Assembly: GCA_003266105.1 (NCBI GenBank)
Contig: MVAA01000072.1
Coordinates: forward strand, 1 to 23,222
From: Methanosphaera sp. rholeuAM6
Lineage (GTDB): Archaea; Methanobacteriota; Methanobacteria; Methanobacteriales; Methanobacteriaceae
Direction: 5' to 3'
Length of the DNA: 23,222 nucleotides
The translations under genes were made by a program, and so were the position numbers. Positions 1 through 7,937 of this stretch are shown here, piece by piece; within the stretch, counting starts at the first letter, position 1, and every line of letters starts with the position of its first letter. Under the pieces are notes generated by a model. That model had not been told where the DNA came from. It saw only the letters and a program-made list of their open reading frames with translations, and made no database searches.

Positions 1-71
1 TCTACAAGATGGGGAGGTTCAATCATAGTAAAATCGGGATTATCATTTAATCCGTTTTTATTTTTTGTCAT
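1..71 (-). CDS. N-terminus of an unidentified leftward gene, cut by the window edge
   Basis: Read on the minus strand, an ATG at 71-69 opens a frame with no stop up to the window edge. It gives about 23 residues beginning MTKNKNGLNDNPDFTMIEPP. A TATA-like element on the same strand (113-122) would place transcription start near 90-95, and a GAGGT lies about 14 bases before the ATG, which is rather far for a ribosome binding site. The peptide is too short for me to assign a family. It could also be chance, since 23 codons without a stop is weak evidence, but promoter, start and direction (divergent from aroA') agree. Confidence 0.45.
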   Translation of the reverse strand, partial: MTKNKNGLNDNPDFTMIEPPHLV

Positions 72-112
72 GATTAATCAATCATACCTCTTAGACCAAA
101 TAAGTCAAATCA

Positions 113-122
113 TGCTATATAA
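113..122 (-). promoter_or_regulatory. TATA-like box for the leftward gene at the window edge
   Basis: Minus strand reads TTTATATAGC, a good archaeal box A. Its centre is about 47 bases before the ATG at 71, which leaves a leader of roughly 20 bases carrying AAGAGGT. The rest of the region 123-277 is AT-rich. It holds a weaker TATA-like AATTATAAT (214-222) that could drive aroA', and I see no other gene in it. Confidence 0.35.
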
Positions 123-277
123 ACAAATAATTTGCATGTCCCATTTACTTAAAACTACTTTTTAACAATTAAATGATTAAATAGAAATATTTTTAACTAA
201 AGAAAATAAAAACTTAATTATAATCTATGAAATAATAATTTTCATTAAAAAAAAAAACAATAAAAAAAAGTGATACA

Positions 278-1072
278 ATGATAGGAAAAACTATACGAAT
301 TGAAAGAATTATAAACCGTAAAACTGGGAAATGCGTAATTGCTCCAATGGATCATGGAATATCCGGCGGACCAATTCCAGGACTAATAAATATGACTAAA
401 ACCATTGACTCCGTGGCAAGCGGTGGAGCAAACGCTGTATTAATGCATAAAGGTATGGTAAAAAACGGACACCGTGGATACGGTAAAGATATAGGTTTAA
501 TATTACACCTGTCAGCAAGTACCGACCTGGGCATAGATCCATTCCATAAAGTTCAGGTAACAAGCGTGGAAAAGGCATTGCAATTAGGTGCAGATGCAGT
601 AAGTGTACACATCAATATCGGTTCGGAAAAAGAACCTGAAATGCTACGTTCAACCGGAAGAATTGCAGAAGAATGTGACAAATGGGGTATGCCACTTCTT
701 GCAATGATGTACCCACGAGGTCCTAAAATTGAAAATGAACACGACCCTGAAGTAGTTAAATTAGCTGCAAGAGTTGGTGCAGAACTAGGAGCAGACATTG
801 TAAAAACCAACTATACCGGTGACCCTGACACATTTAAAGAAGTTGTTGAAGGATGTCCTGTTCCAGTCATTATTGCCGGTGGCCCAAGAGTAGAAACTGA
901 CCAGCAATTACTTGAAATGGTATATGATGCAATAGAAGTTGGCGGAGCAGGTATAGCAATAGGAAGAAACGTTTTCCAAGCCAAAAATCCTACAAAAATG
1001 ACTCAAGCATTGGTTGAAATTGTTCATAACAGAATGAGCCCTGATGAAGCATTGGAAATTATAAAAGAATAG
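278..1072 (+). CDS. aroA': 2-amino-3,7-dideoxy-D-threo-hept-6-ulosonate (ADH) synthase
   Basis: A class I aldolase-fold enzyme of 264 residues, the usual length of the archaeal ADH synthase family (MJ0400 type). The family condenses 6-deoxy-5-ketofructose 1-phosphate with L-aspartate semialdehyde, replacing DAHP synthase in archaeal aromatic amino acid synthesis. Visible family features are APMDHG near residues 22-27, MYPRGPK at 144-150, VKTNYTGD with the probable Schiff-base lysine K176, and the phosphate-binding IIAGGPR and AGIAIGRN near the C-terminus. Related fructose-bisphosphate aldolases share this fold, but the DHQ synthase II gene 13 bases downstream settles the role. The start has a weak GTGAT (270-274) before the ATG. 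The two genes are very likely one transcript. Confidence 0.9.
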   Translation: MIGKTIRIERIINRKTGKCVIAPMDHGISGGPIPGLINMTKTIDSVASGGANAVLMHKGMVKNGHRGYGKDIGLILHLSASTDLGIDPFHKVQVTSVEKALQLGADAVSVHINIGSEKEPEMLRSTGRIAEECDKWGMPLLAMMYPRGPKIENEHDPEVVKLAARVGAELGADIVKTNYTGDPDTFKEVVEGCPVPVIIAGGPRVETDQQLLEMVYDAIEVGGAGIAIGRNVFQAKNPTKMTQALVEIVHNRMSPDEALEIIKE

Positions 1073-1085
1073 GAAGTAATCAACA

Positions 1086-2165
1086 ATGAAATTTGCATGG
1101 GTAAGACCTAAAGGAACATGGAACGACCGTAAAGAAGCAATAGTAAGTGCATTGGAATCCGGAATAGAATACATCATGGACTTTGATAATTCTGACAGCA
1201 TCAAGGATTTAGGAAACTTCAAAATTGTTTCCGATAAAGAAGATTCAGACATATTACTTTTAGGAAATGATGAAAAGGTTAGCTTTGAAGATGTTACCAA
1301 AGCACGGGAAACTGGTAAGGAAGTTGCAGTATACGTTGAAATCAACAATAAGGAAGATGAATTGCTGGTTTCAAAACTGGGAACAATAGCAGATTACGTG
1401 ATTTTAAAGGGTAAAAACTGGAAAGTAATTCCACTGGAAAACATCATTGCCAGTCTGCAGGAGAGAACCTCCAAGATAATGGTTGACGTTCCTGATTATG
1501 AAGAAGCAAAATTGGCCTTGGAAACTATGGAACATGGTTCCGATGGTGTTTTATTATCATCAAATGACACTAATGAAATCAGGAAGCTTGGTGAACTGAT
1601 AGAAAAAACTTCACAGGAAATGTATGAACTTAAAGAGGCCACCATCACCAAGGTGGAAAGTGTTGGTCTTGGCGACAGAGTTTGTGTGGATACCTGTTCA
1701 ATGATGGAAGTCGGAGAAGGAATGCTTATCGGTTCATTTGCTTCAGGACTGTTTATGGTTCACAGTGAATCACTGGAAAGTGAATACGTTGCATCCAGAC
1801 CGTTTAGAGTAAATGCCGGAGCTGTTCATGCATATGTTATGACTCCAGGCAATAAAACAAGATATCTTTCCGAACTTGAAGCTGGTGATGAAGTTTTAAC
1901 CATTAACACCAAGGGTGAAACCAAAACCGCTATAATCGGACGTTCTAAAATAGAAAGAAGACCTTTATTAATGATTGAAGCAGAAAATGATGGTCAAAAA
2001 ATCAGGACATTGGTTCAGAATGCTGAAACTATCAGATTGGTGTCTGCCAATGGAGAACCGTTATCTGTAGCTGACATAAAAGTGGGAGATAAAATACTGG
2101 CCTATTTTACTGATGGTGCAAGACACTTTGGAATGGCCATAGAAGAGCAAATAATCGAAAAATAA
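1086..2165 (+). CDS. aroB': 3-dehydroquinate synthase II
   Basis: A 359-residue protein of the archaeal DHQ synthase II family (MJ1249 type), unrelated to bacterial AroB. The family uses NAD to deaminate oxidatively and cyclise ADH to 3-dehydroquinate. Recognised by overall sequence: the N-terminal FAWVRPKGTW, the central VESVGLGDRVCVDTCSMM with EGMLIGSFASGLF, the SEYVASRPFRVNAGAVHAYV stretch, and the C-terminal KVGDKILAYFTDGARHFG. These are all typical of the family, and the length is normal. It starts 13 bases after aroA', with GGAAGT before the ATG, so the pair probably forms one operon supplying the first two steps toward chorismate. Confidence 0.93.
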   Translation: MKFAWVRPKGTWNDRKEAIVSALESGIEYIMDFDNSDSIKDLGNFKIVSDKEDSDILLLGNDEKVSFEDVTKARETGKEVAVYVEINNKEDELLVSKLGTIADYVILKGKNWKVIPLENIIASLQERTSKIMVDVPDYEEAKLALETMEHGSDGVLLSSNDTNEIRKLGELIEKTSQEMYELKEATITKVESVGLGDRVCVDTCSMMEVGEGMLIGSFASGLFMVHSESLESEYVASRPFRVNAGAVHAYVMTPGNKTRYLSELEAGDEVLTINTKGETKTAIIGRSKIERRPLLMIEAENDGQKIRTLVQNAETIRLVSANGEPLSVADIKVGDKILAYFTDGARHFGMAIEEQIIEK

Positions 2166-2203
2166 TTTATCACTTACCTACCATTGTATTAATTTTGATA
2201 AAA

Positions 2204-2247
2204 AGAATTATATTTATCAACCACTTTATATTTTTTTTAATGAGGAT
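2204..2247 (+). promoter_or_regulatory. Probable promoter and ribosome binding site of the thpR operon
   Basis: The 88-base gap after aroB' contains AATTATATTTATC (around 2206-2216), a TATA-like element that would place transcription start near 2235. A clear GAGG at 2242-2246 then lies about 7 bases before the ATG of thpR. A second TATA-like stretch (2223-2230) is too close to the gene to leave room for the ribosome binding site. Confidence 0.35.
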
Positions 2248-2253
2248 TATAAT

Positions 2254-2808
2254 ATGCGAACATTTTTAGCTATTGAATTAGAACAGCACATTAAGGATAA
2301 GATTAATGAAACACAGGAAATTATCAGGGATTGTGATTCTTCTAAGATAAAATATGTTGAAAGTGAAAACATGCATTTAACATTAAAATTCTTCGGAGAA
2401 ATTGATGATGCTACACTGGAAAAGATTGCCTATATAGTTGCCAACAGCCTTGAAAATTACGATAAATACAGTCTAAAGGTAGTTAATGTTGGTGCATTTC
2501 CAAACATTTACAGGCCAAGAGTAATCTGGACAGGAATAAAGGATAAAAACAACGTTACCGTTAAATTAATAAAGGAATTGGACAACAAGTTTAACAAGAT
2601 TGGATTTAAGAAGGAAAAGGATTACGTTCCCCATATCACCATTGGAAGGGTAAAAAACATAGATGATAAAGAAAAGCTTAGTCAAACACTTAAAAAGCTT
2701 AGCAGACAATATCATGGAAAAATGGAAGTTAAAAAAATCTGTATTAAGTCAAGTACATTAACACCGGACGGTCCCATTTATGAAAACATCAGGGAATTTG
2801 ATTTGTGA
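2254..2808 (+). CDS. thpR: RNA 2',3'-cyclic 3'-phosphodiesterase (2H family, LigT/ThpR)
   Basis: A 184-residue member of the 2H phosphoesterase superfamily. The two signature motifs are present and correctly spaced: HLTLKFFGE with H41 and T43, and HITIGR with H127 and T129. The family opens 2',3'-cyclic phosphate RNA ends to 2'-phosphates, and can ligate tRNA halves in vitro. A strong start (GAGG then ATG) supports the N-terminus. It leads a tight run with ubiX, 10 bases downstream. The CCA-adding enzyme gene three positions later also acts on RNA 3' ends, so a link to tRNA 3'-end repair or processing is a reasonable inference. The length and both catalytic motifs suggest an intact enzyme. 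Confidence 0.9.
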   Translation: MRTFLAIELEQHIKDKINETQEIIRDCDSSKIKYVESENMHLTLKFFGEIDDATLEKIAYIVANSLENYDKYSLKVVNVGAFPNIYRPRVIWTGIKDKNNVTVKLIKELDNKFNKIGFKKEKDYVPHITIGRVKNIDDKEKLSQTLKKLSRQYHGKMEVKKICIKSSTLTPDGPIYENIREFDL

Positions 2809-2817
2809 GGAATTAAA

Positions 2818-3372
2818 ATGAGAGTCATAGTAGGAATCAGTGGAGCCAGTGGAGCAATCTACGGTATAAGACTACTGGAAGAGCTTAAAAAGATTGATGC
2901 CGAAACCCATTTAATAATTTCAGACATAGCAAAGGACATTATTGAATATGAAACCGATTACAGCATAAGTGACGTTGAATCCTTAGCAAGTTTTGTCTAT
3001 GATGACAACGATTTAAATGCCATTGTCAACAGCGGTTCCTTCAGGTTTGATGCATGCGTGATTATTCCATGCAGTATGAAGACATTAAGTGCCATATGCA
3101 ATGGATACGGCGACAATGTTATTAACAGAGTGAGTGATGTGACATTGAAGGAAAGAAGACAATTAATACTTGTTCCAAGAGAAACACCTCTTAGAACCAC
3201 CCATCTGGAAAATATGACCAAATTAAGCATGGAAGGGGCTATTATTTTACCTGCGATGCCGGGATTCTATCATAAACCTGAAAGTATTGATGATCAGATT
3301 AATTTTATTGTCGGCAAAATATTCGATATTATGAATATTAATAATAACCTTTTTACTAAATGGAAACAATAA
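2818..3372 (+). CDS. ubiX: Flavin prenyltransferase UbiX
   Basis: A 184-residue flavoprotein of the UbiX/Pad1 family. UbiX attaches a dimethylallyl unit to reduced FMN, making the prenyl-FMN cofactor used by UbiD-type decarboxylases. Visible motifs are GISGASGAIYG (residues 6-16) for FMN binding, PCSMKTL (84-90), PRETPL (120-125) and PAMPGFYHKP (145-154), all family hallmarks. The GAGG ribosome binding site overlaps the thpR stop, so the two are translationally linked. In archaea the known uses of prenyl-FMN include the UbiD-type decarboxylase of the modified mevalonate pathway to isoprenoid lipids. No ubiD homologue lies in this window, so the partner must be elsewhere. Confidence 0.93.
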   Translation: MRVIVGISGASGAIYGIRLLEELKKIDAETHLIISDIAKDIIEYETDYSISDVESLASFVYDDNDLNAIVNSGSFRFDACVIIPCSMKTLSAICNGYGDNVINRVSDVTLKERRQLILVPRETPLRTTHLENMTKLSMEGAIILPAMPGFYHKPESIDDQINFIVGKIFDIMNINNNLFTKWKQ

Positions 3373-3407
3373 TAATTATCATACAATAAGTATTGGGAGA
3401 CTTAACA

Positions 3408-3983
3408 ATGTATTTTGAAATTACACCAGATGATGAATTCATCAAAACCAAGAAAGTTCCTGGTCCAACTAAAGAGGAGATTAGGGCATTAGTAATTAGT
3501 AAGGTCAGATTAACTGATGAAGATGTTGTAGTTGATGTTGGATGCGGAACTGGAGGATTAACTTTAGAGTTTGCAAAAAGAGCACGTAAAGTATTCAGTA
3601 TTGACATGAACCCTGATGCTATAAGAACAACACGCGAAAATCTGGAAAAATTCGGAGTTCAAAATAAAGTAGAACTAATTGAAGACGAAGGTTTATCTGC
3701 ATTGGATAAGCTTGAAGATTTTACAAAACTTATGATTGGAGGCAGTGGAGGAAACCTTAATAACATTATTGAAACAGGGTATCTTAAACTTCCTGTTGGA
3801 GGAAGAATCATTATTACATCCATTGTACTGGAAACTGCAACGGATGCCGTTCATACACTTAAAGACCTGGGAGCCGAACCTGAAGTTGTGACAATAAACG
3901 TTTCACGTGGAACTGTCCTTGAACGTGGAGTAATGATGAAAGCATTGAATCCAATTACCATTGTCAGTGCTAAAAAAATTTAA
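3408..3983 (+). CDS. cbiT: Cobalt-precorrin (C15) methyltransferase/decarboxylase CbiT
   Basis: An SAM-dependent methyltransferase of 191 residues that closely resembles the archaeal CbiT family (MTH146 type). CbiT acts in the anaerobic cobalamin pathway, methylating C-15 and decarboxylating the C-12 acetate of a cobalt-precorrin. The SAM site VDVGCGTGG is at residues 42-50, with SIDMNPDAI next. GGSGG (111-115), PVGGRIIITSIVLET and the C-terminal SRGT..ERGVMMKALNP follow in family order. I start at ATG 3408, preceded by GGGAG about 8 bases away. A TTG start at 3393 in frame would add five residues but would lie across that ribosome binding site. It follows ubiX by 35 bases and probably shares its transcript. 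Methanogens need corrinoids for methyl transfer. Confidence 0.92.
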   Translation: MYFEITPDDEFIKTKKVPGPTKEEIRALVISKVRLTDEDVVVDVGCGTGGLTLEFAKRARKVFSIDMNPDAIRTTRENLEKFGVQNKVELIEDEGLSALDKLEDFTKLMIGGSGGNLNNIIETGYLKLPVGGRIIITSIVLETATDAVHTLKDLGAEPEVVTINVSRGTVLERGVMMKALNPITIVSAKKI

Positions 3984-4006
3984 TTTCTTCCTTCTCCCCC
4001 CTTTTA
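3984..4006 (+). terminator. Pyrimidine tract after cbiT, possible terminator
   Basis: Directly after the cbiT stop lies an unbroken pyrimidine stretch with a six-C run followed by TTTT. Similar C-run plus T-run stretches follow other rightward genes here (13028, 16668, 18101, 23206). Archaeal termination occurs at U-rich tracts, so a terminator is plausible. If so, cca may have its own start using the TTTATAATG just after. Confidence 0.3.
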
Positions 4007-4030
4007 TAATGATTAAGCTATTTTTTATAG

Positions 4031-5404
4031 GTGATTATTATTTATGAACAAATATTAAAGGATATTGAGCCTTCTGTAGAAGATAGACAGAAAATTATTG
4101 ATTTTTCAGACAAGCTAATGAATATCATTAATGAGTATGCTAACACAAAAAATGTGGACATCAAATGCAGACTTGTCGGTTCCATGGCAAAGAAAACTTC
4201 CCTGATAGATAAAGCAGATATAGATATTTTCATGACCTTTCCGTTAAGTTATTCGGAAGATGAACTTAAGGAGTACGGTCTTGAATTTGGAAAAAAATGT
4301 ATTGAAGAAGTTAACGGAAAACAGGAAATAAGATATGCTTCACATCCCTATGTTACCGGACTAATCGACGGTTATGAAGTGGATTTTGTACCATGCTATG
4401 ATATCAGGGATTCCAGCCAGTTAAAATCCGCTGTTGACAGGACAATTCTTCATACCGATTACGTTCAAAAACATTTGACCGACGAGGAAGCTAATCAGGT
4501 ACTGTTGTTGAAGAAATTTATGACTTCAGTCAACACTTATGGTGCTAATTTCAAGGTCAGTGGCTTTTCTGGTTATCTGTGTGAACTGTTAATCCTAAAA
4601 TACCATACATTTGATAACGTGGCTGAAGAAGCCGCTTCCAAGTGGAAAAACGGGTTCATGATTGATTTGGAGGATTATGGTACTGCCCCCAAGTTTAATG
4701 CTCCTTTCATTGTTGTTGATCCTGTTGACAAAAACAGGAATGTTGCCGCTGCCTTGTCCATGCAGAAGCTATCGGAGTTCATTGTTGCCTGCCGCAACTA
4801 TCTGGAAAATCCGTCAGAAGAATACTTTAAGGATAAACGGATTAATGCAACAAAAGAGGAACTGCTGTCCGAATTCAATAAAAGGGGAACCGAATGTTAT
4901 GTGCTGTCGTTTAAAGTTCCCGATCTGCCGGATGACGTGATTTATCCCCAGATTAAAAAGACCATGAACTCATTTGTCAAAGTTTCACAGATGTATGATT
5001 TTGACATCATTGAAAATAACTATTATATTGATTCAGAAAATTATGCTCATATTATATTTGAATATGAAGTAGACAGGCTGTCTAATGTTAAAATACATCA
5101 TGGACCAATGGTAAGATACAGGGAGGACGGATTCAAATTTAAGAACAAGTATCCTAACGCCTACGTAAAAAATAATCAATGGATTTCCATATCTGAAAGA
5201 AAGTATAAGACTGTGACGGAAATGATTGAAAATATTATTAAAAAAGAAAACAGAAGTATTTTAAAGCTTGGAAAAAATGTTACGGATGAAATAACCAGTA
5301 ATTCCACTTTTGAAAGTGTGTATAATGTTATTGACAATGAACGTGAAGAGGATTACGTGAATCTGTTTATGCATCTTAATCCGGATTACAGACTTATTCG
5401 CTGA
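4031..5404 (+). CDS. cca: CCA-adding enzyme (class I archaeal tRNA nucleotidyltransferase)
   Basis: A 457-residue archaeal CCA-adding enzyme, of normal family length, which builds or repairs the 3' CCA end of tRNAs without a nucleic acid template. The nucleotidyltransferase core shows the Pol-beta pattern: LVGSMAKKT with GS at 50-51, the metal-binding DIDIF (D64 and D66), and a third acidic residue in YEVDFVP (D118). HTDYVQ and the helical SGFSGYLCELL follow. The start is GTG at 4031, because no ATG is in frame nearby. A tight AGGTGAT overlaps this GTG, so a nearby non-standard start codon just downstream cannot be excluded. The stop lies only two bases from the stop of the opposing primase operon. 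Confidence 0.93.
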   Translation: MIIIYEQILKDIEPSVEDRQKIIDFSDKLMNIINEYANTKNVDIKCRLVGSMAKKTSLIDKADIDIFMTFPLSYSEDELKEYGLEFGKKCIEEVNGKQEIRYASHPYVTGLIDGYEVDFVPCYDIRDSSQLKSAVDRTILHTDYVQKHLTDEEANQVLLLKKFMTSVNTYGANFKVSGFSGYLCELLILKYHTFDNVAEEAASKWKNGFMIDLEDYGTAPKFNAPFIVVDPVDKNRNVAAALSMQKLSEFIVACRNYLENPSEEYFKDKRINATKEELLSEFNKRGTECYVLSFKVPDLPDDVIYPQIKKTMNSFVKVSQMYDFDIIENNYYIDSENYAHIIFEYEVDRLSNVKIHHGPMVRYREDGFKFKNKYPNAYVKNNQWISISERKYKTVTEMIENIIKKENRSILKLGKNVTDEITSNSTFESVYNVIDNEREEDYVNLFMHLNPDYRLIR

Positions 5405-5406
5405 TT

Positions 5407-6378
5407 CTATTTTCTTTCATAAACAAATTCGGGAACCGCATCGTCAAATGGATCAAACGTTTCTATGTTTTTGATTAATGTGGATTTCATGCTTACTTTT
5501 GAATGTAATGTTGATGGAAGTCTAAGAATACGTTTCAGGTCTATTGACACCTTTGTATCGGTAATGTTCATGTTTACTCTGGCTATTGCACTCATTACCT
5601 TGTTGAATCTTATTGGTCCGATTTTTCCCCTGAACAATCCCCACTGATCTTCCTCCAGAAAATGCCTGTGTTTTATGACATCATTAAGCAGTCTGTTGTT
5701 CACGTTGTCCAATTTTGATTCTTTTGTCAAGTGAAGGATTGTGTATTTGGACCATTTTGTGAAGTTTTTCGGATATCCGTATGGTATGATGAAGTGTTGT
5801 AGACTGGTAAAACCCAGTGCATTAGATAAGTCAGGCTCTTTTGCACCTATCACATACTGTACTATCTGTCCTCTCAGTTCACTTGATGCTTCCATAACGT
5901 TTTCATCCAATACACGTACATGGTATCCTCTTCCAGAATAGACCATGTTTATATTGTTCAATCCCATTTCCCCATTTAGAACGTCCTTTATCATCAGCAC
6001 TATTTCCTTTGCCTGATTTAAGCATTTGTCACATACCTCCCCCTCTTTACAGTCACAGGTTCTTATTGGTATGTCCTTTGCATCCACATCAAATACCAAT
6101 TCCGATTTTTGCCATCCTTTTCTTTGCTTTGGTGTGTTATAAAATGCTACCGAACAGTATGCTGCAAAGGGTTGTTTTGCTTTGATGAAACGTTTTAATC
6201 TTAAAGAGTCCTGGAATGTCTTATACCTGTCGTTTGGTCCCTGACCGAAATGGTCAAATCCGAATTCCCTGCTTGTCAATGAATTTATCACAAAGTCCGG
6301 TACTTGTTTTACATCCCATTCTTCACGATAGAATAATTTTCGTTCATAGTTGGATGCAGGTTTAAGTTCAATCTCCAT
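5407..6378 (-). CDS. priS: DNA primase small (catalytic) subunit
   Basis: A 323-residue archaeal-eukaryotic primase catalytic subunit, which makes primers for DNA replication as a heterodimer with PriL. The family motifs appear in order: REFGFDHF (37-44), the catalytic ELVFDVDAKD with D97 and D99, a zinc-binding cluster C108/C110/C116/C119, SGRGYHVRV (148-156), and DTKVSIDLKRILRLPSTLH (274-292) holding the third catalytic aspartate (about D280). Its start codon overlaps the end of priL by 11 bases, so the subunits are translationally coupled in the order priL-priS. All catalytic and metal ligands are present. Confidence 0.96.
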   Translation of the reverse strand: MEIELKPASNYERKLFYREEWDVKQVPDFVINSLTSREFGFDHFGQGPNDRYKTFQDSLRLKRFIKAKQPFAAYCSVAFYNTPKQRKGWQKSELVFDVDAKDIPIRTCDCKEGEVCDKCLNQAKEIVLMIKDVLNGEMGLNNINMVYSGRGYHVRVLDENVMEASSELRGQIVQYVIGAKEPDLSNALGFTSLQHFIIPYGYPKNFTKWSKYTILHLTKESKLDNVNNRLLNDVIKHRHFLEEDQWGLFRGKIGPIRFNKVMSAIARVNMNITDTKVSIDLKRILRLPSTLHSKVSMKSTLIKNIETFDPFDDAVPEFVYERK

Positions 6379-7726
6379 CTTTTTTCACCTGCTGTGTGCT
6401 GTTGTCCTTTTTCATAATTCTTCTTTTGCGGTTATAGAAAGTTAGAGGGTTTCCTATCTTTTTACAGTCTATATTTGGAGTGCATAGGTTTGGCATGTGT
6501 AACTTTATTTTTTCACAGCTCATAGGCGTATACCACTGTGTTTCTCCTTCATGGTCTAATTTTAATTCTGTATGCATTCCAAATCCGAGTTTAGCGTTTA
6601 TGTTTATTTTTTCCTGTGGCTGGTCTTTAAATAATGGTGGACTGCATGAGTTAGCAGCATCGTATATCATTGGTATGATTTCGTTGTGTGTTATTTCCAA
6701 TGACGGGTCAATATCGGATATTTTCATCATCTGTTCCTGTTTTGAGAATATTCCCGGACATAGTCTTGAGTATGAAATGAATGGTGTCAGGAAGAGTACT
6801 ATTGCATCATTTCTTCCTCCGCTTTTTATTCCATCCATACATTTTCTTACGCATGGGGGAAATGCTTCGATTTCATATTTTACCGGTTCGTCATCAATAT
6901 AATTAGAACTTCCTGCACTTGCATATTTTAGGCTTTGTGCTTTCTGTTGCACTTCTTTAATGTTGTCTGCCAAATCCAAGAGAATCTGGTTTGGTTCCAC
7001 CATTCTTTTTGACATTTCATAGACTGTTTCTATGTATTGTTTCGTGTATAATCTTATTAGGCTCAGCAATAGTTTGGATTTGAGTTCCACACCTGCTGTC
7101 ACTTCATACATTGTTCGTGGATCTCTATTGTATATCAGATGACCGTATTCTGCTATGAAATCCTCATATTCAATTATTACTTTACCATCAGAGAGCAACA
7201 ATTCGTTTAAATCCAGTTTTCCCAGTTCAATTACTTCTTTAAGTTCTGTCCAGTATATGTTGTTCGTGTCTATCATCTGATTCAATGCCTTTCTCAGGAA
7301 ACTTGACTGAAAATCTGTTGATTCTGATTTGAGCAGTTCCAATCTTTGTGATATTATGTCTTCCTCACAGTCAAGTACCAGTTTTGTTTCGTGACTGTTT
7401 GGTCCATATTTTATTGCCACTGCCTGACATAGCAGGTAAAATGATACAACGTCATATTCATATATTTCCTGATTAAATAGGTATTCGTATTTTTTTTCCT
7501 GTGCTTCGGATGATTTTCTGAATAATGACCATTCAAACCTGGCTAACGCTAAGTCTTTTAATGTTTCAGGTAAAGTATGGGGGTCACTGAGATTTTGACC
7601 TCGGGTATGATTTACAATTGCCATCAAGGAATCGTTTCTTTTGTCCAAATTCTCTACTTGACCTAATTTACTGACTATTTCTTTAGCATCCGTGCTAAAT
7701 GGATTTATGTATGGTGTTTTTATCAT
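6368..7726 (-). CDS. priL: DNA primase large subunit (iron-sulfur)
   Basis: A 452-residue large subunit of the archaeal-eukaryotic primase. It regulates primer length and binds a 4Fe-4S cluster in its C-terminal domain. The C-terminal domain has FPPCVRKCMDGI (C292, C296), RLCPGIF (C323), NSCSPPLF (C361), PMSCEKIK (C404) and NLCTPNIDC (C415, C421). The four cluster ligands must be among these, in family positions. The N-terminal helical half has no strong motif. It starts at ATG 7726 without a clear ribosome binding site. A TATA-like element about 34 bases upstream suggests a very short leader. It is followed by priS with an 11-base overlap. Confidence 0.94.
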   Translation of the reverse strand: MIKTPYINPFSTDAKEIVSKLGQVENLDKRNDSLMAIVNHTRGQNLSDPHTLPETLKDLALARFEWSLFRKSSEAQEKKYEYLFNQEIYEYDVVSFYLLCQAVAIKYGPNSHETKLVLDCEEDIISQRLELLKSESTDFQSSFLRKALNQMIDTNNIYWTELKEVIELGKLDLNELLLSDGKVIIEYEDFIAEYGHLIYNRDPRTMYEVTAGVELKSKLLLSLIRLYTKQYIETVYEMSKRMVEPNQILLDLADNIKEVQQKAQSLKYASAGSSNYIDDEPVKYEIEAFPPCVRKCMDGIKSGGRNDAIVLFLTPFISYSRLCPGIFSKQEQMMKISDIDPSLEITHNEIIPMIYDAANSCSPPLFKDQPQEKININAKLGFGMHTELKLDHEGETQWYTPMSCEKIKLHMPNLCTPNIDCKKIGNPLTFYNRKRRIMKKDNSTQQVKKDGD

Positions 7727-7755
7727 TATATTATAATATCTATATGGACTTTACT

Positions 7756-7765
7756 AATATATTTT
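7756..7765 (-). promoter_or_regulatory. TATA-like box of the priL-priS operon
   Basis: Minus strand reads AAATATATTAG, about 34 bases before the priL ATG. That predicts a near-leaderless transcript, which fits the absence of a ribosome binding site. The remaining divergent gap up to metG (7766-7937) is AT-rich. It contains further TATA-like stretches for metG near 7841-7855 and 7900-7907, and a GGAG at 7923-7926 before the metG ATG. Confidence 0.35.
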
Positions 7766-7937
7766 AGACAACAGAAATTTTTTCATTAAAGTCACCAATA
7801 TTTTTAGAAAATATAGCAAATTAAAATAATCATATCAGACATATATTATTATATCTTAATTTTACAATATTAGATTACTATGGAAGAATAAAACTAATGT
7901 TTATAAAATCATAAAAGAAGACGGAGAATAAACGAAG

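Noticed and set aside
908..1348. A 146-codon minus-strand frame across the aroA'-aroB' junction
   Set aside because: Both enzymes are well supported on the plus strand, and the frame shows no motif or start signal.
3991..4001. C-runs as i-motif or quadruplex-forming sites
   Set aside because: Each site has only a single C-run, not four, so such structures cannot form within the molecule. A terminator role is simpler.
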